64,000 nt of DNA from Affinundibacterium nitidum (GTDB taxonomy: Bacteria > Pseudomonadota > Gammaproteobacteria > Burkholderiales > Burkholderiaceae_D), in the NCBI RefSeq assembly GCF_014284155.1, contig NZ_JACOFZ010000002.1, forward strand, positions 186,001 through 250,000. The letters are read 5' to 3'. How positions within the stretch are numbered: position 1 is the first letter of the stretch; every line of letters starts with the position of its first letter. Both the position numbers and the translations under genes were made by a program. Shown here one piece after another: positions 1 to 9,455 of this stretch. The notes beneath the pieces are model-generated. The model ran no database searches. It was given only the letters and a program-made list of their open reading frames with translations, and was not told the origin of the DNA.

Positions 1-1096
1 GATACCATTCATGGAAATGTTGCATGCCATCTTCCATCGGCGATTGATACGGCCCAACTTCGTTTTGTCCACGATCAAACAAAATCTTGCGGCCCGCATC
101 CATACGTAAGGCGATTTCATCGTCTTCGATACAAGTTTCCATGTAGGCCGCACGTTCTGCTTCCACGAACTCACGTTCGAACAAGACGATCTCTTCTGGA
201 TAATAGAATTCGACGACGTTCTTAGTTTTACCGGTTGCGGTAGGCCATAGAGTCGATACCACCAAAACATGGGGGTACCATTCGACCATGATGTTCGGAT
301 ATAAAGTCAGCCAGATCGCGCCGTACTTCGGTGGTTCGCCGCCGCGAAACTTCAAGACTTGCTCTTGCCAAGCCTTGTATTTTTCTGAGCCCGACTTCGA
401 CAAACCTTTATGCACACCGACCGTTTGCACGCTGTAGTCTTCGCCGAATTCCCAGGTTAAATCATCGCAGGTGACGAAACTACCGAGGCCAGGATGGAAA
501 GGCTCTACATGGTAGTCTTCCAAATACACTTCGATGAAGGTCTTCCAGTTGTAATCGCACTCGTGCACTTCGACGTGGTCTAACATATAGCCAGTGAAAT
601 CTAGATCTTTGGTCACCGATAACTTCGCCATTTTTTCCATGACGTTGTAACCGTTTTGTTCAAACAGTAAACCATTCCAATTTTGGATAGGCGTACGGGA
701 CAAATTCAAGCACGGTGTGTCGGCGAAGTGAGGGGCGCCAATTAACTCACCTTTGAGATCGTAAGTCCAACGATGTAGAGGGCATACAATTTGTTTAGCA
801 TTTCCACGGCCATTCGTACCAGGGCCACCAAACATTAGGGCTTGGCGATGACGACACACATTCGACAATAATTCGATACCAGAGGCACTACGCACCAACA
901 TACGGCCTTCGTTTTCGGCCGCTAAAGTAGCGTAATCGCCGTTGTTCGGCACCATCAATTCGTGGCCAACATACCGTGGGCCCGCTTGAAATAATTGTTT
1001 GATCTCGCGCTCTAACAAGCCTTGATCGAAATAAACATGAACCGGAAGTTGCGCATCAGAACGCGCTAATGTAGACAAAGAAGCCAGATCGGACAT
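1..1096 (-). CDS. Rieske-type aromatic ring-hydroxylating oxygenase, alpha-subunit family (3' end missing)
   Basis: The gene reads leftward from an ATG at 1096 and runs off the left edge after 365 codons, so only the C-terminus is missing. A Rieske [2Fe-2S] site is visible as Cys81-x-His83 and Cys105-x2-His108. Further on, a D-Y-H-V-E-P-F-H segment matches the 2-His-1-Asp mononuclear iron site of the oxygenase domain. Family members use electrons from a reductase to hydroxylate an aromatic or quaternary-ammonium substrate; the substrate cannot be read here. A purine-rich ribosome site (GGGGTGGGG) lies directly before the start. No reductase or ferredoxin gene is visible on the side inside the window. 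The family assignment is firm, the substrate unknown. Confidence 0.85.
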   Translation of the reverse strand, partial: MSDLASLSTLARSDAQLPVHVYFDQGLLEREIKQLFQAGPRYVGHELMVPNNGDYATLAAENEGRMLVRSASGIELLSNVCRHRQALMFGGPGTNGRGNAKQIVCPLHRWTYDLKGELIGAPHFADTPCLNLSRTPIQNWNGLLFEQNGYNVMEKMAKLSVTKDLDFTGYMLDHVEVHECDYNWKTFIEVYLEDYHVEPFHPGLGSFVTCDDLTWEFGEDYSVQTVGVHKGLSKSGSEKYKAWQEQVLKFRGGEPPKYGAIWLTLYPNIMVEWYPHVLVVSTLWPTATGKTKNVVEFYYPEEIVLFEREFVEAERAAYMETCIEDDEIALRMDAGRKILFDRGQNEVGPYQSPMEDGMQHFHEWY

Positions 1097-1369
1097 CCCC
1101 ACCCCCCAAATTAATTTGCACCAACCTAAGAGAGAAAGAATCCACAAATACCTTTTTTCGAGCGCTTGTGCTGCGTCGAAAATTCAAACAAGAGACAACA
1201 ATAGGCACTTGATGAGGAAATTTTGGACAGAACGCGAGATTATACCCGAAACCCTTCCTAAGGTCTTGTTTTGCAAACGTTTTAGGGAAAAGCATTGCAA
1301 TAAGTCAATTTCGCCGGAGGAAAAGGCATATCAAAATGCAATTACCATTCCAAAACCGCCTTGCAAAAC

Positions 1370-2119
1370 CTATTCGCGAAACAGGTAAGTAAAATTTCGG
1401 CTGACCATTAATTTCTCATGGCGCCCTTTTATTAGGACCTGCATACGCTCTGCATCTACCCGTTCGGCAGCTGCGATCGCTTTCGTATTCACTACCGTCG
1501 ATCGATGAATTTGCCAAAATTTCTGATCATCTAAGCCATCGAGCAAATCTTTGAGAGGTGTGCGAATCAAAGCCTCATAGTCGGCCAACACCACGCGCGT
1601 ATATTTGGTATCAGATTGAAAAAACAGCACTTCATCAATATCGATCAGCTTAATTTGTTTACCGACGCTGGCCTTAATCCATTTCATTTTTTCGGTTTTC
1701 GGCTGTAAATGCGACAAGCCTAAGCCTTTAAGGACCTCTGAAAGATCAGGAACAGGCACTGCCATTTTTTGCTTCACACGATCAATCGCCAAGCTCAAAC
1801 GGTCTTCTTCCACCGGCTTTAACAGATAATCGACCGCTCCCGCATTAAATGCTTGAACAGCATATTGATCGTAGGCGGTGATGAAAATTATGTGTGCTGC
1901 AGTGCCAATTTTCTTTGCCACTTCGACGCCCGACATTCCAGGCATGCGAATATCTAAGAACACGAGCTCTGGTTGAAATTCCAAAAAGCTATCCCACGCA
2001 TCATTGCCGTTTTCCGCTTGATGAACGATTTCCGCTTCTGGCCACAATTTTTCTAGTTGGTGAAGCAGACGCTCGCGCATCAAGGGTTCATCTTCTGCAA
2101 TCAAAATCTTTGTGGTCAT
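1370..2119 (-). CDS. LytTR-family response regulator
   Basis: A 249-residue two-domain regulator. Residues 1-115 form a receiver domain with acidic residues near position 10, phospho-acceptor Asp56 in FLDIRMPG, a Thr in FITAYD and a conserved Lys in LLKPVEE. The C-terminal part is a LytTR DNA-binding domain (from MKWIKASVGKQIKLI to FTYLFRE), as in AlgR and LytR. A longer reading frame exists upstream, but the ATG at 2119 is preceded by AGGGAA and lies 8 bases after the kinase stop codon, so it is the likely start. It is co-transcribed with the kinase and should be its partner. Target genes cannot be told from the sequence. Confidence 0.92.
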   Translation of the reverse strand: MTTKILIAEDEPLMRERLLHQLEKLWPEAEIVHQAENGNDAWDSFLEFQPELVFLDIRMPGMSGVEVAKKIGTAAHIIFITAYDQYAVQAFNAGAVDYLLKPVEEDRLSLAIDRVKQKMAVPVPDLSEVLKGLGLSHLQPKTEKMKWIKASVGKQIKLIDIDEVLFFQSDTKYTRVVLADYEALIRTPLKDLLDGLDDQKFWQIHRSTVVNTKAIAAAERVDAERMQVLIKGRHEKLMVSRNFTYLFRE

Positions 2120-2127
2120 ACTGTTCC

Positions 2128-3351
2128 CTATTTCACTTTCGGTTCTGCAATGTCTTGCAATCGTATTTCCGCGCAAACGCCGGCTTCTATGTTTTCTGCA
2201 ATCTCAAAGCTAGAACGTTCACCAAACATCAAATGCAGGCGATCACGCACATTTTGCAAGCCCAAACCATTGCCCGGATTATCGCTCAAGCCAACACCAT
2301 TATCTTTGACTTCGAGAATGACGTCGCTACCTTCACGACTCGCTCTAATTTCAATCTTACCACCCGCGATCGAAGGTTCTAGACCATGTTTAATCGCGTT
2401 CTCTGCCAGAGTTAATAACATCATGCTCGGCACCTCAATCTGTTTCAAATCTTCAGACAAATCTAATTCGAATGTCAGTCTGTGTGCCATCCTCACCTGC
2501 ATGACTTTGAGGTAAGCCTCAATCATACGAAATTCATCTTGCAAACTGACTCGTTCCGAACGAATTTCACTCATGCTTGAGCGTAGGAATACAATCAAAT
2601 TGCGTGTAAGTTCAGCAGCACGAGGCGCGCCCTGTTCCGCCAATTGCTGAACCGCTCCTAAAGTATTGAACAAAAAATGGGGTTCGATCTGAGCACGCAA
2701 AATTCGCAGCTGGGTTTCGCTTTGCTGACGCGCATTTTTCTCGCGTTCAGCTTCGAGTTCAAGTTGCGCATTCATCATTTCGTAAGCTTGATTTCGCCAA
2801 CTAGCAACGAGTCCTACCATCACCACAAATGCCAAAGCGCAAACTAGAGCAACTTTGAGCACTAAAGGGCCAATTGACAGCATGCGTTCAAATAAGGGCT
2901 GCCCAAAAATAAGACTATCTAATCCAGCTCCAAACAAAGCACCCAGCACCATGCCAACGACGATCTTAGCAACCATACGGCTACGTGAAGATTTAATTTG
3001 ACGATAATTGAACCAGACGCCCAAAAGAGAAACAATCATGCTCCAACCCAATAAATTCGCAATGGCCAATAACATCCACGGATTTAAGTTTGGTTTAAAG
3101 AGTAGAAAGCCCAAACCACAAACGCTAAAGAAGACACTCAGCTTAGCTATTGATTTCCATAAGGTCGGGCCTTTGTACTTCAGGCTAAACTCGCGTATCT
3201 GCATACGTTCGATCGCTGAAAGATCGGCCAACTGTTGCGCAAACTTACGACGGCGCGGATCAGTTATGGTTTGGACCCGTGTGGGATCTGCCAACACGTC
3301 TAACAATTCGTCGTTCCACTTGTGGTACCAGGTTGTGAGTCTATGCCACAT
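2128..3351 (-). CDS. Membrane sensor histidine kinase, LytS/YehU type (His_kinase family)
   Basis: A 407-residue kinase. Four hydrophobic segments lie at about 68-85, 91-114, 127-150 and 158-183, with no large periplasmic domain. A charged linker of coiled-coil character (about 190-210) leads to the phospho-acceptor His225 in the motif QIEPHFLFNTLG, typical of the LytS-like class. The ATPase domain shows an N box (LAENAIKHG, about 316-324) and glycine-rich boxes (DNGVGL, GNGLGLQNVRDRL). It autophosphorylates and passes phosphate to the LytTR regulator encoded just downstream. The signal is not predictable; short loops between the membrane segments suggest sensing within or at the membrane. 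Confidence 0.92.
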   Translation of the reverse strand: MWHRLTTWYHKWNDELLDVLADPTRVQTITDPRRRKFAQQLADLSAIERMQIREFSLKYKGPTLWKSIAKLSVFFSVCGLGFLLFKPNLNPWMLLAIANLLGWSMIVSLLGVWFNYRQIKSSRSRMVAKIVVGMVLGALFGAGLDSLIFGQPLFERMLSIGPLVLKVALVCALAFVVMVGLVASWRNQAYEMMNAQLELEAEREKNARQQSETQLRILRAQIEPHFLFNTLGAVQQLAEQGAPRAAELTRNLIVFLRSSMSEIRSERVSLQDEFRMIEAYLKVMQVRMAHRLTFELDLSEDLKQIEVPSMMLLTLAENAIKHGLEPSIAGGKIEIRASREGSDVILEVKDNGVGLSDNPGNGLGLQNVRDRLHLMFGERSSFEIAENIEAGVCAEIRLQDIAEPKVK

Positions 3352-3459
3352 AACATTCCATTCAATGAATAATTTCCCTCACTATAAATGATCAGATCTC
3401 CTCTTCTCTAGCGCGAAGCGACAAAAGACGAAAAATGTAGCACTAACGACGAAGTCCCC

Positions 3460-3495
3460 CAAAAAAAAGCCTTCCCCAGAATGAAAGGGAAGGCT
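3460..3495 (-). terminator. Rho-independent terminator of the M10 protease gene
   Basis: The arms AGCCTTCCC (3468-3476) and GGGAAGGCT (3487-3495) form a 9-bp perfect stem. Read on the minus strand the hairpin is followed by eight T residues. It lies about 60 bases after the protease stop codon. Confidence 0.8.
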
Positions 3496-3554
3496 CTTCC
3501 TCATAAAAGATTGCGCCAGGTTTATTGTTCACGCCTAAAAAACGCACCTACAAT

Positions 3555-6380
3555 TCAAAACAGGGCGAGGTCAGCACCGTTAATGCCAATCAGGTTCAGT
3601 GCTGCACTCGTATCGGTTGGTGTCACTGCGGCAGCGATTTCCATACCGTGCTTAATTGCATCATCAGGTATTGCGTAGCCTAAACCCCAGTCGACGGAAA
3701 ACGCCTTTGCGACTGTGATTTTATTATCGAGTAAATTCGCTACCCAGCCCCAAGTGCTATCGCCTTTAAAAATATGTGCGGCGTCGAGAATGGTCGACAC
3801 TAAAGAACCTCGACTAGCTCGTCCGCTGGTTAATTCGGCATTCCAGTAATTAAGACCGCCTGCATCGGCACCATCAGCACGACCGAGCACATTTTTATAA
3901 ATAACGTTAATAAAATCAGTATTCGTCATGGTTGCCGTAAAACCTGTCAAACTCGAGAATTGCACACCCGCACCGTAGAAAATATCAGCGATCTGATTAA
4001 TGGAACGCCCTGACTGCATTTCGCCTATCCAATACGCCATCCCATCTGCATCAGGAACGCGGTTAAAAAACGCGACATACAGTTCCATCAGGCGCTGCAC
4101 GTTTGCGGTTGGTGCTGTAGCAGCCAAGCTTTGCACCATTAGATTTACAGTCATATCACTAAACTGCAGTTTTTCAACATGAGAAAGAGTGTCTGTACCG
4201 TCCACCCCAGTTTTCGAATAAACCTGGTAAATGTCGCCAAAGATTTTGACGCGATAATCCATTAATTTCCCGCGGTAGATCGCTGTATCAATGCCGTTAC
4301 CTCCCTCGACTATATCGTTACCACCAGCGCCAGAAAGTTGATCATCGCCCCCCATGCCATTAATCAAATCATTAACTTCACTACCATTCAATTGATCATT
4401 AGCAGCACTTCCATTGAGTGCCTGGACATCCGCATTAATTTGCACAAACACTGTGTACACATTACTGTTACCTTTGCCGTCACTCAGTGTATAAGAAAAA
4501 CTATCTGCGACCGCACCCGGTTTCGCCAGATACGTAAATTCGCCATTCGGCTTGATCGAAGCAACGCCAATGGTTGGTCCTTTTAATAATTGATAAGTCG
4601 CGTTACTGCTATCTAAATCGCTCGACACTGGCAAATTGGCGTTCAGTGTATTCCCTAGATCAACGACAACTTCGGCATCTGCGCCCAAGGCCTTGCTTGT
4701 CAAGTTCATCGTACCATCTGAAAACTGTAATTTTTCAATATTGAGTAAAGTATCAAAACCGCCGCTACCATCTCTAGAGCTAACAAAGGTTTTGCCAAAG
4801 GCAGTACTAATGAAGTAATTACTTCGGGGTGAGGAGAAAACGGCAGTATCGATACCATTGCCACCGTCAATCCAATCGTTCCCATAATTTCCAGTGATAC
4901 GGTTATCAGCATCGTTACCGAGTAAATAATCATCGCCATTTGAACCAATCACATTTTCGATCACAGTACCGATCGCAAGCGACAGGTTGTTCACTGCAGG
5001 TATGCCATTTGCTGTGACGCCAAAACTGCTGAGATGACCAGGTTGCAAATCAATACTGACACCCACCTTTGATCCACTCGCATCAAGGGTATCGACGCCA
5101 CCATCGTCCACGAGACTCGACTGAGATCTTGCCTGCGCATCAGACAAGACCAGTGTGGAATTGCCGATATTTAGAGCCTTATTACCGTACAAGTAACGCA
5201 AGGCCGAAATATCCATATTTCCCCAAGTAGACGGAAACAAGCCATCGCTTGAAAAATTCTGAGACATCACCGTGTAAGTGGTTTGGTTGTATGCAGGAAG
5301 AATTTCTTGCACATAGTGATCACTGGCGTCCACATTACTCGGATGCCGCAAGCCCAGTGCGTGTCCAATCTCGTGTAGCAAAGCTGCATAGCCCTCACTA
5401 CCAGGAGCGAGATTTAACATGGATTCAATGTCCATCCAAACATCGCCGGCAGCATCTCCCGCCTCTCCGGGAAAATTACTAGTGCCTTTAGTCACTGTTT
5501 GTTGGCTCACGCCGAATCGCATACTACCGACAGTTCCACTGCTCTCGTCGACTTCTTTAAAACTCAATCCCGTGAAGCTAGTAAGATCTTGCAAAATCTT
5601 TCGAACTACCTCTTTCTCTGTTGTGGTGAACACACGAAACTGATTGGCACCAACTCCACTACCTGGTGCTTTAGCCACAAAACTAAAACTCACTTCAACC
5701 GCCGTACCAACAGGTGATGCGGCATTCCAACGATTCACATTTCCTTGTACCAAACCACCGATCGCAAGGTCTTGTACCGTGACGAAGTCACTTAGCGAAC
5801 GTTGAGTGCTAACCTTACCATCCCAAATGGATAGGGCTTCCACATTACTAATCGTGGCACTGAAACTGGTCGACTTTGGGGAACTCAATACTGCGCTCTT
5901 GCCATCAACACTTACCTTGATATTGAAATCGGACCAACTGGGTGCTGTATTTGAAAACCAAGGAAGGTTAAGCACATCAAACCCACCGCGACCATCGACA
6001 GTGTTCTTTGCAGTAGTAATCCAAAAACTGTTGTCATTATTTGTTCCATATAACTCGACCTCGCTGCCTCCACCTGCGACGGCTTCAACACCGATCAAGG
6101 TATCTCTCGTACCCCAACCGTCCTGGGCCCAGCCTCCCAATAAATCAACAACCACCTTACCTGGCGCGCCATCCCAATAAGCAGCAATCAACTGCCGCCA
6201 AGTTTGACCTGGAGTTGGAATAAACTGGATTGTGTCGTTTCCTTTGCCACCCAAGACGTTACCGCCATAGCTACGGATAATGTCGTCACCTGCCTCGCCA
6301 AAAATATTGACCCCGTTGTCTTTTTCCGACGATGGTTGTGTGTAATCATCGTTGCCGTTACTTAAGTGTAAATCTGGCAT
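3555..6380 (-). CDS. Secreted RTX-type M10 (serralysin/matrixin-like) metalloprotease with DUF4214 tail
   Basis: A 941-residue protein. The zinc motif HEIGHALGLRH is at about 336-346, followed by a Met-turn (TVMSQNF, about 370). This is the metzincin M10 signature. Aspartate/glycine-rich RTX nonapeptides, which bind calcium in secreted proteins, occur near residues 10-50, 479-516 and 654-700. A cadherin-like/VCBS-type domain lies at about 570-650 (FSYTLSDGKGN) and a DUF4214 domain at about 760-880. There is no classical signal peptide; RTX proteins normally leave by a type I secretion system, none of which is encoded here. A TTG upstream would add ten residues, but the ATG at 6380 has AGGA at a good distance. 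Probable role: extracellular proteolysis. Confidence 0.88.
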   Translation of the reverse strand: MPDLHLSNGNDDYTQPSSEKDNGVNIFGEAGDDIIRSYGGNVLGGKGNDTIQFIPTPGQTWRQLIAAYWDGAPGKVVVDLLGGWAQDGWGTRDTLIGVEAVAGGGSEVELYGTNNDNSFWITTAKNTVDGRGGFDVLNLPWFSNTAPSWSDFNIKVSVDGKSAVLSSPKSTSFSATISNVEALSIWDGKVSTQRSLSDFVTVQDLAIGGLVQGNVNRWNAASPVGTAVEVSFSFVAKAPGSGVGANQFRVFTTTEKEVVRKILQDLTSFTGLSFKEVDESSGTVGSMRFGVSQQTVTKGTSNFPGEAGDAAGDVWMDIESMLNLAPGSEGYAALLHEIGHALGLRHPSNVDASDHYVQEILPAYNQTTYTVMSQNFSSDGLFPSTWGNMDISALRYLYGNKALNIGNSTLVLSDAQARSQSSLVDDGGVDTLDASGSKVGVSIDLQPGHLSSFGVTANGIPAVNNLSLAIGTVIENVIGSNGDDYLLGNDADNRITGNYGNDWIDGGNGIDTAVFSSPRSNYFISTAFGKTFVSSRDGSGGFDTLLNIEKLQFSDGTMNLTSKALGADAEVVVDLGNTLNANLPVSSDLDSSNATYQLLKGPTIGVASIKPNGEFTYLAKPGAVADSFSYTLSDGKGNSNVYTVFVQINADVQALNGSAANDQLNGSEVNDLINGMGGDDQLSGAGGNDIVEGGNGIDTAIYRGKLMDYRVKIFGDIYQVYSKTGVDGTDTLSHVEKLQFSDMTVNLMVQSLAATAPTANVQRLMELYVAFFNRVPDADGMAYWIGEMQSGRSINQIADIFYGAGVQFSSLTGFTATMTNTDFINVIYKNVLGRADGADAGGLNYWNAELTSGRASRGSLVSTILDAAHIFKGDSTWGWVANLLDNKITVAKAFSVDWGLGYAIPDDAIKHGMEIAAAVTPTDTSAALNLIGINGADLALF

Positions 6381-6441
6381 ACGGTTTATCCTTTCCCCAA
6401 CCTGACGCAAACAAAATTATTGATCGACATTTTCGTCTTCC

Positions 6442-7794
6442 CTATACCTTAAAGATTGGCACAGATTTCTGTGTGAAATTGGCCAAATTGGGGAATACGT
6501 TATTCAGCTGCGATGGTGGCAAACCTAACCATTGCATCAGGCTCGACCCAACTTGATCGGTGCTTGTAGTCGGCACGTGCCTTCCTCCTCGACCGGGGTC
6601 GCCATCTTCAGGACCTCCCAGAACAAGTGATGGAAACTGTCCTAAGACTTGCCCCCCGGCGACGGCACCACCAAGCACAAACCAATGATTTCCCCATGCA
6701 TGATCTGAGCCAGCTCCTGAGGCAGGCCGCAAGGTTCGTCCAAAATCACTCATTGCAAAAGTGGTGACATCGGTATCCATGCCGACAGCCTGAATCGATT
6801 CATCAAAAGCAGCGACTGCTTTGCCGAGTAATGCTAGTTGAGCGTCTTGCGTCCGTGAATCGCTACCGCGTTGCGAATAATGGGTGTCGAAACTACCCCA
6901 ATTAATCAGGAACACTTGGCGCTTGAAACCAAGATTCTTAAATGCTGGCAACACGCTCGCCAGGGATTTCAAACGCGTGGCGAGATCGTCACTACCGAAA
7001 TTTCCTTTCGGCGTCACCGCTTTCATAAAGACTTGTGTCAGCAGAGTCGACTCACTCACACTCACATCCAAAGTACGTGCGTACTCAGCTTCATACTGAT
7101 TCGAAAATTGCAATTTAGACATATTATTGAGTGCCTGAGCCCAATAACCTTGTGGTGATGCGAGGTCAGCTCTCCCCCAATATCGTGCTCCATTTGGAGA
7201 CATAAATGAAACACTGGAGCTTTTGCCTAATACTAGGGTTCGATCCGAGGTCGTAGTCACTGCACTTAACTTATTCTGATAACTCGCGGGCATCAACTCC
7301 AATCCTCGCCCTGCCCAACCACTTTGATCAAAGTCTCCACCCCACCCTTGTTGAATGGCAGTTTGATCACTATGCGACATCAAATAAGGAGGAATCGCAA
7401 CAGCTTTATCCATAACTTGTCTTGCCGTAGACGGCACAATCAACGGACCAACGTTTGCGATCCACGCTAACCGTTGTTTGTTATATAGGCCAGCAAGTGG
7501 CTCGAGCCCAGGATGTAAGCCAAAATTATGGCCTGCACTACTGCCATTGAGTGTAATCAGCGAATCTTTCGGTAAAGCGAGGATAGGTCGCGCATTAGCG
7601 TAGTCGTTATAGGCTGCGTCGGTGGGCACTAAACTATTGTGTCCATCATTGCCGCCAGCTAAAAAAATGCAGACTAGCGCTTTATAGTCAGTTGTTGCAG
7701 CCTGACTTGTTTGCATCTCACTCATCAAAGTGTTGACGCCAATACCGGCTAGGGTTGGAAGTCCGATAGCTTTTAAAAAGTCACGTCGTTTCAT
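6442..7794 (-). CDS. DUF1501 family protein with Tat signal
   Basis: A 450-residue protein beginning MKRRDFLKAIGLPTLAGIG, a twin-arginine (Tat) export signal with an Ala-rich cleavage region near residue 33. The body matches the DUF1501 family (related to the alkaline phosphatase/sulfatase fold): FLAGGNDGHNSLVP near the N-terminus, NWGSFDTH, FAMSDFGRTLRP and DHAWGNHWFVLGG. These histidines and aspartates are placed like metal ligands, but no reaction is established for the family. Its start codon overlaps the stop of the DUF1800 gene by four bases (ATGA) and has GGAG as ribosome site, so the two are translationally coupled. A periplasmic or exported location is inferred. Confidence 0.88.
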   Translation of the reverse strand: MKRRDFLKAIGLPTLAGIGVNTLMSEMQTSQAATTDYKALVCIFLAGGNDGHNSLVPTDAAYNDYANARPILALPKDSLITLNGSSAGHNFGLHPGLEPLAGLYNKQRLAWIANVGPLIVPSTARQVMDKAVAIPPYLMSHSDQTAIQQGWGGDFDQSGWAGRGLELMPASYQNKLSAVTTTSDRTLVLGKSSSVSFMSPNGARYWGRADLASPQGYWAQALNNMSKLQFSNQYEAEYARTLDVSVSESTLLTQVFMKAVTPKGNFGSDDLATRLKSLASVLPAFKNLGFKRQVFLINWGSFDTHYSQRGSDSRTQDAQLALLGKAVAAFDESIQAVGMDTDVTTFAMSDFGRTLRPASGAGSDHAWGNHWFVLGGAVAGGQVLGQFPSLVLGGPEDGDPGRGGRHVPTTSTDQVGSSLMQWLGLPPSQLNNVFPNLANFTQKSVPIFKV

Positions 7795-9455
7795 TTGATC
7801 ACTCCAAATGTCGGGCTCGTTAAGGCGAACTGCAAACTTGCCATCGCGCCTGCCTCATTGCTTTCCCAGCGTTCGCCGTTAATGAGACTAATTAAACTAT
7901 TACGCAAGGTAGCTGGCATCGCGCCACGGAACCAGCGCTTGCTAATTAAATCCACAAACTCAGACGGAGACTTCGCAAAACTTTTCGTTAGCTCATCCAA
8001 ATTACATCCGGTCTTTTGCAGATTGTTTGCATAAGAGGGATTATTTTTGTCAGCTAAACGCCAAGACAAACTACTCAGGCGTGAGGTGAACTCCAAAGTA
8101 TTTAACAGTTTTTGTTCAGGTGCTAGCAAGTTACTGCCGGGAGCTCTATCTGTTGCTTGATAGTAGGAAAAAATACTTGGTGGCGAAATCGTATTTTGGT
8201 TAGTTGGTTGATCAACATACTCATTATTTTCCCAGATTCCATGCGTCATATGCTGGCACCCTAAGCCGCGGTAAACCGATGACATCCAAAGTACAGGTTC
8301 ACGCAAATAACCTGCCTGCTTTTCATTGCGACCAAGCTCATCGCCCTGACGCGCCTCGGGGTCAAGCAAGATCGCTTTCACAACTGCACTCAAATCTCCA
8401 GCTACGCCTTTGCCGTTGTTACGGAACACAGCACTAACACGCGCGAGATATTGTGGGCTAGGATTACTAGCGACCAAATGTTGGATCAAACGCAGACTAA
8501 CAAACGGGGCAATGTTATTGTGTTTCAACAAAAGCGCAACGACAGCATCAAGTTCAGTAGAGGCGTTCATGCCCGCAGCTAGTGTTGAACCCATTACTGT
8601 TTTCTGCCCGCTATCATGCAAATAGGTCGCGGATTCAGGCTCCATTGCTTGGCCATAGTGGGGCCAACTATGATTGGGTAGACCTGTCGTATTAGTAGGC
8701 ACTCGCCAACCGGTTAACGCACGAGCTAATTCTTCTACATCTTTTTGCGTATATGTCTCTTTTACCTTGCCTTGCGCATCGCGAATCACTGAGCCATCGC
8801 TATTGAGCTGAACCACGCCGACCGTAAATAATTGCATCAACTCACGCGCATAATTTTCATTTGGTGTACATCCTAGGCACTGGGGCGAAGTTGGGCGGTT
8901 TAATTCATTATTCAGGTAGAAACCCATATGCGGATTGATCGTCACCTCGCGCAACAGTTTGGCATAATTCCCAAAGGCATTGCGACGCAACACGTTGTAA
9001 TACTCCATACTGCCATTAGCCTGTCCCATGCTCACAGGTATGTACTGGAACAAAGCCCAAGCGACCCTTTGCCTAAGCTGATCTGGCGCCGTTAGAGCCG
9101 TATTCCAAAACTCATCGTTACGAAATAACCAAGCCGGCGGTTCACCCGCCTGGTTGGAAAAATTCAAAAGCTCACGCGGAATACTCGAAGCAGTAATTGG
9201 CATCGCTAATTGTTCATCAATCCAAACTTCGGCACCTTTACTTTGTATCTCTGCGACCAAAGCAGGTGTAGCGCCAAAACTAACTTGTTCAGCAAAACGT
9301 GAGGCCGCGTAGTAACTCAACTTTGGCGCGACTTGGGCACCAACTTGACCACCCGAGTTGTGTGATACCGTTTCTGTCAAATCATTCTTGCCGCAGCTCA
9401 TCATCAACAATACGCTGACGAATCCCACACTATATTGGAGAATTAGCTTCTTCAT
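7791..9455 (-). CDS. DUF1800 family protein, probably exported, possible lipoprotein
   Basis: A 554-residue protein of the DUF1800 family: RFAEQVSFGATP near the N-terminus, QLRQRVAWALFQ, NENYARELMQLFTVG and VEELARALTGWR are family hallmarks. The N-terminus (MKKLILQ, a hydrophobic run, then MMSCGK) looks like a signal peptide, with Cys as a possible lipidation site, although the residues before it are not a perfect lipobox. An ATG at 9470 is an alternative start; 9455 gives the better signal peptide. DUF1800 and DUF1501 genes are commonly found as neighbours in many bacteria. The function is unknown, and the pairing suggests a joint role outside the cytoplasm. Confidence 0.85.
   Translation of the reverse strand: MKKLILQYSVGFVSVLLMMSCGKNDLTETVSHNSGGQVGAQVAPKLSYYAASRFAEQVSFGATPALVAEIQSKGAEVWIDEQLAMPITASSIPRELLNFSNQAGEPPAWLFRNDEFWNTALTAPDQLRQRVAWALFQYIPVSMGQANGSMEYYNVLRRNAFGNYAKLLREVTINPHMGFYLNNELNRPTSPQCLGCTPNENYARELMQLFTVGVVQLNSDGSVIRDAQGKVKETYTQKDVEELARALTGWRVPTNTTGLPNHSWPHYGQAMEPESATYLHDSGQKTVMGSTLAAGMNASTELDAVVALLLKHNNIAPFVSLRLIQHLVASNPSPQYLARVSAVFRNNGKGVAGDLSAVVKAILLDPEARQGDELGRNEKQAGYLREPVLWMSSVYRGLGCQHMTHGIWENNEYVDQPTNQNTISPPSIFSYYQATDRAPGSNLLAPEQKLLNTLEFTSRLSSLSWRLADKNNPSYANNLQKTGCNLDELTKSFAKSPSEFVDLISKRWFRGAMPATLRNSLISLINGERWESNEAGAMASLQFALTSPTFGVIK

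Noticed and set aside
1336-1392. 18-codon plus-strand frame after GGAGGAAAAGG
   Set aside because: The ribosome-like sequence is too far from the ATG and the frame runs into the antisense end of the response regulator gene.
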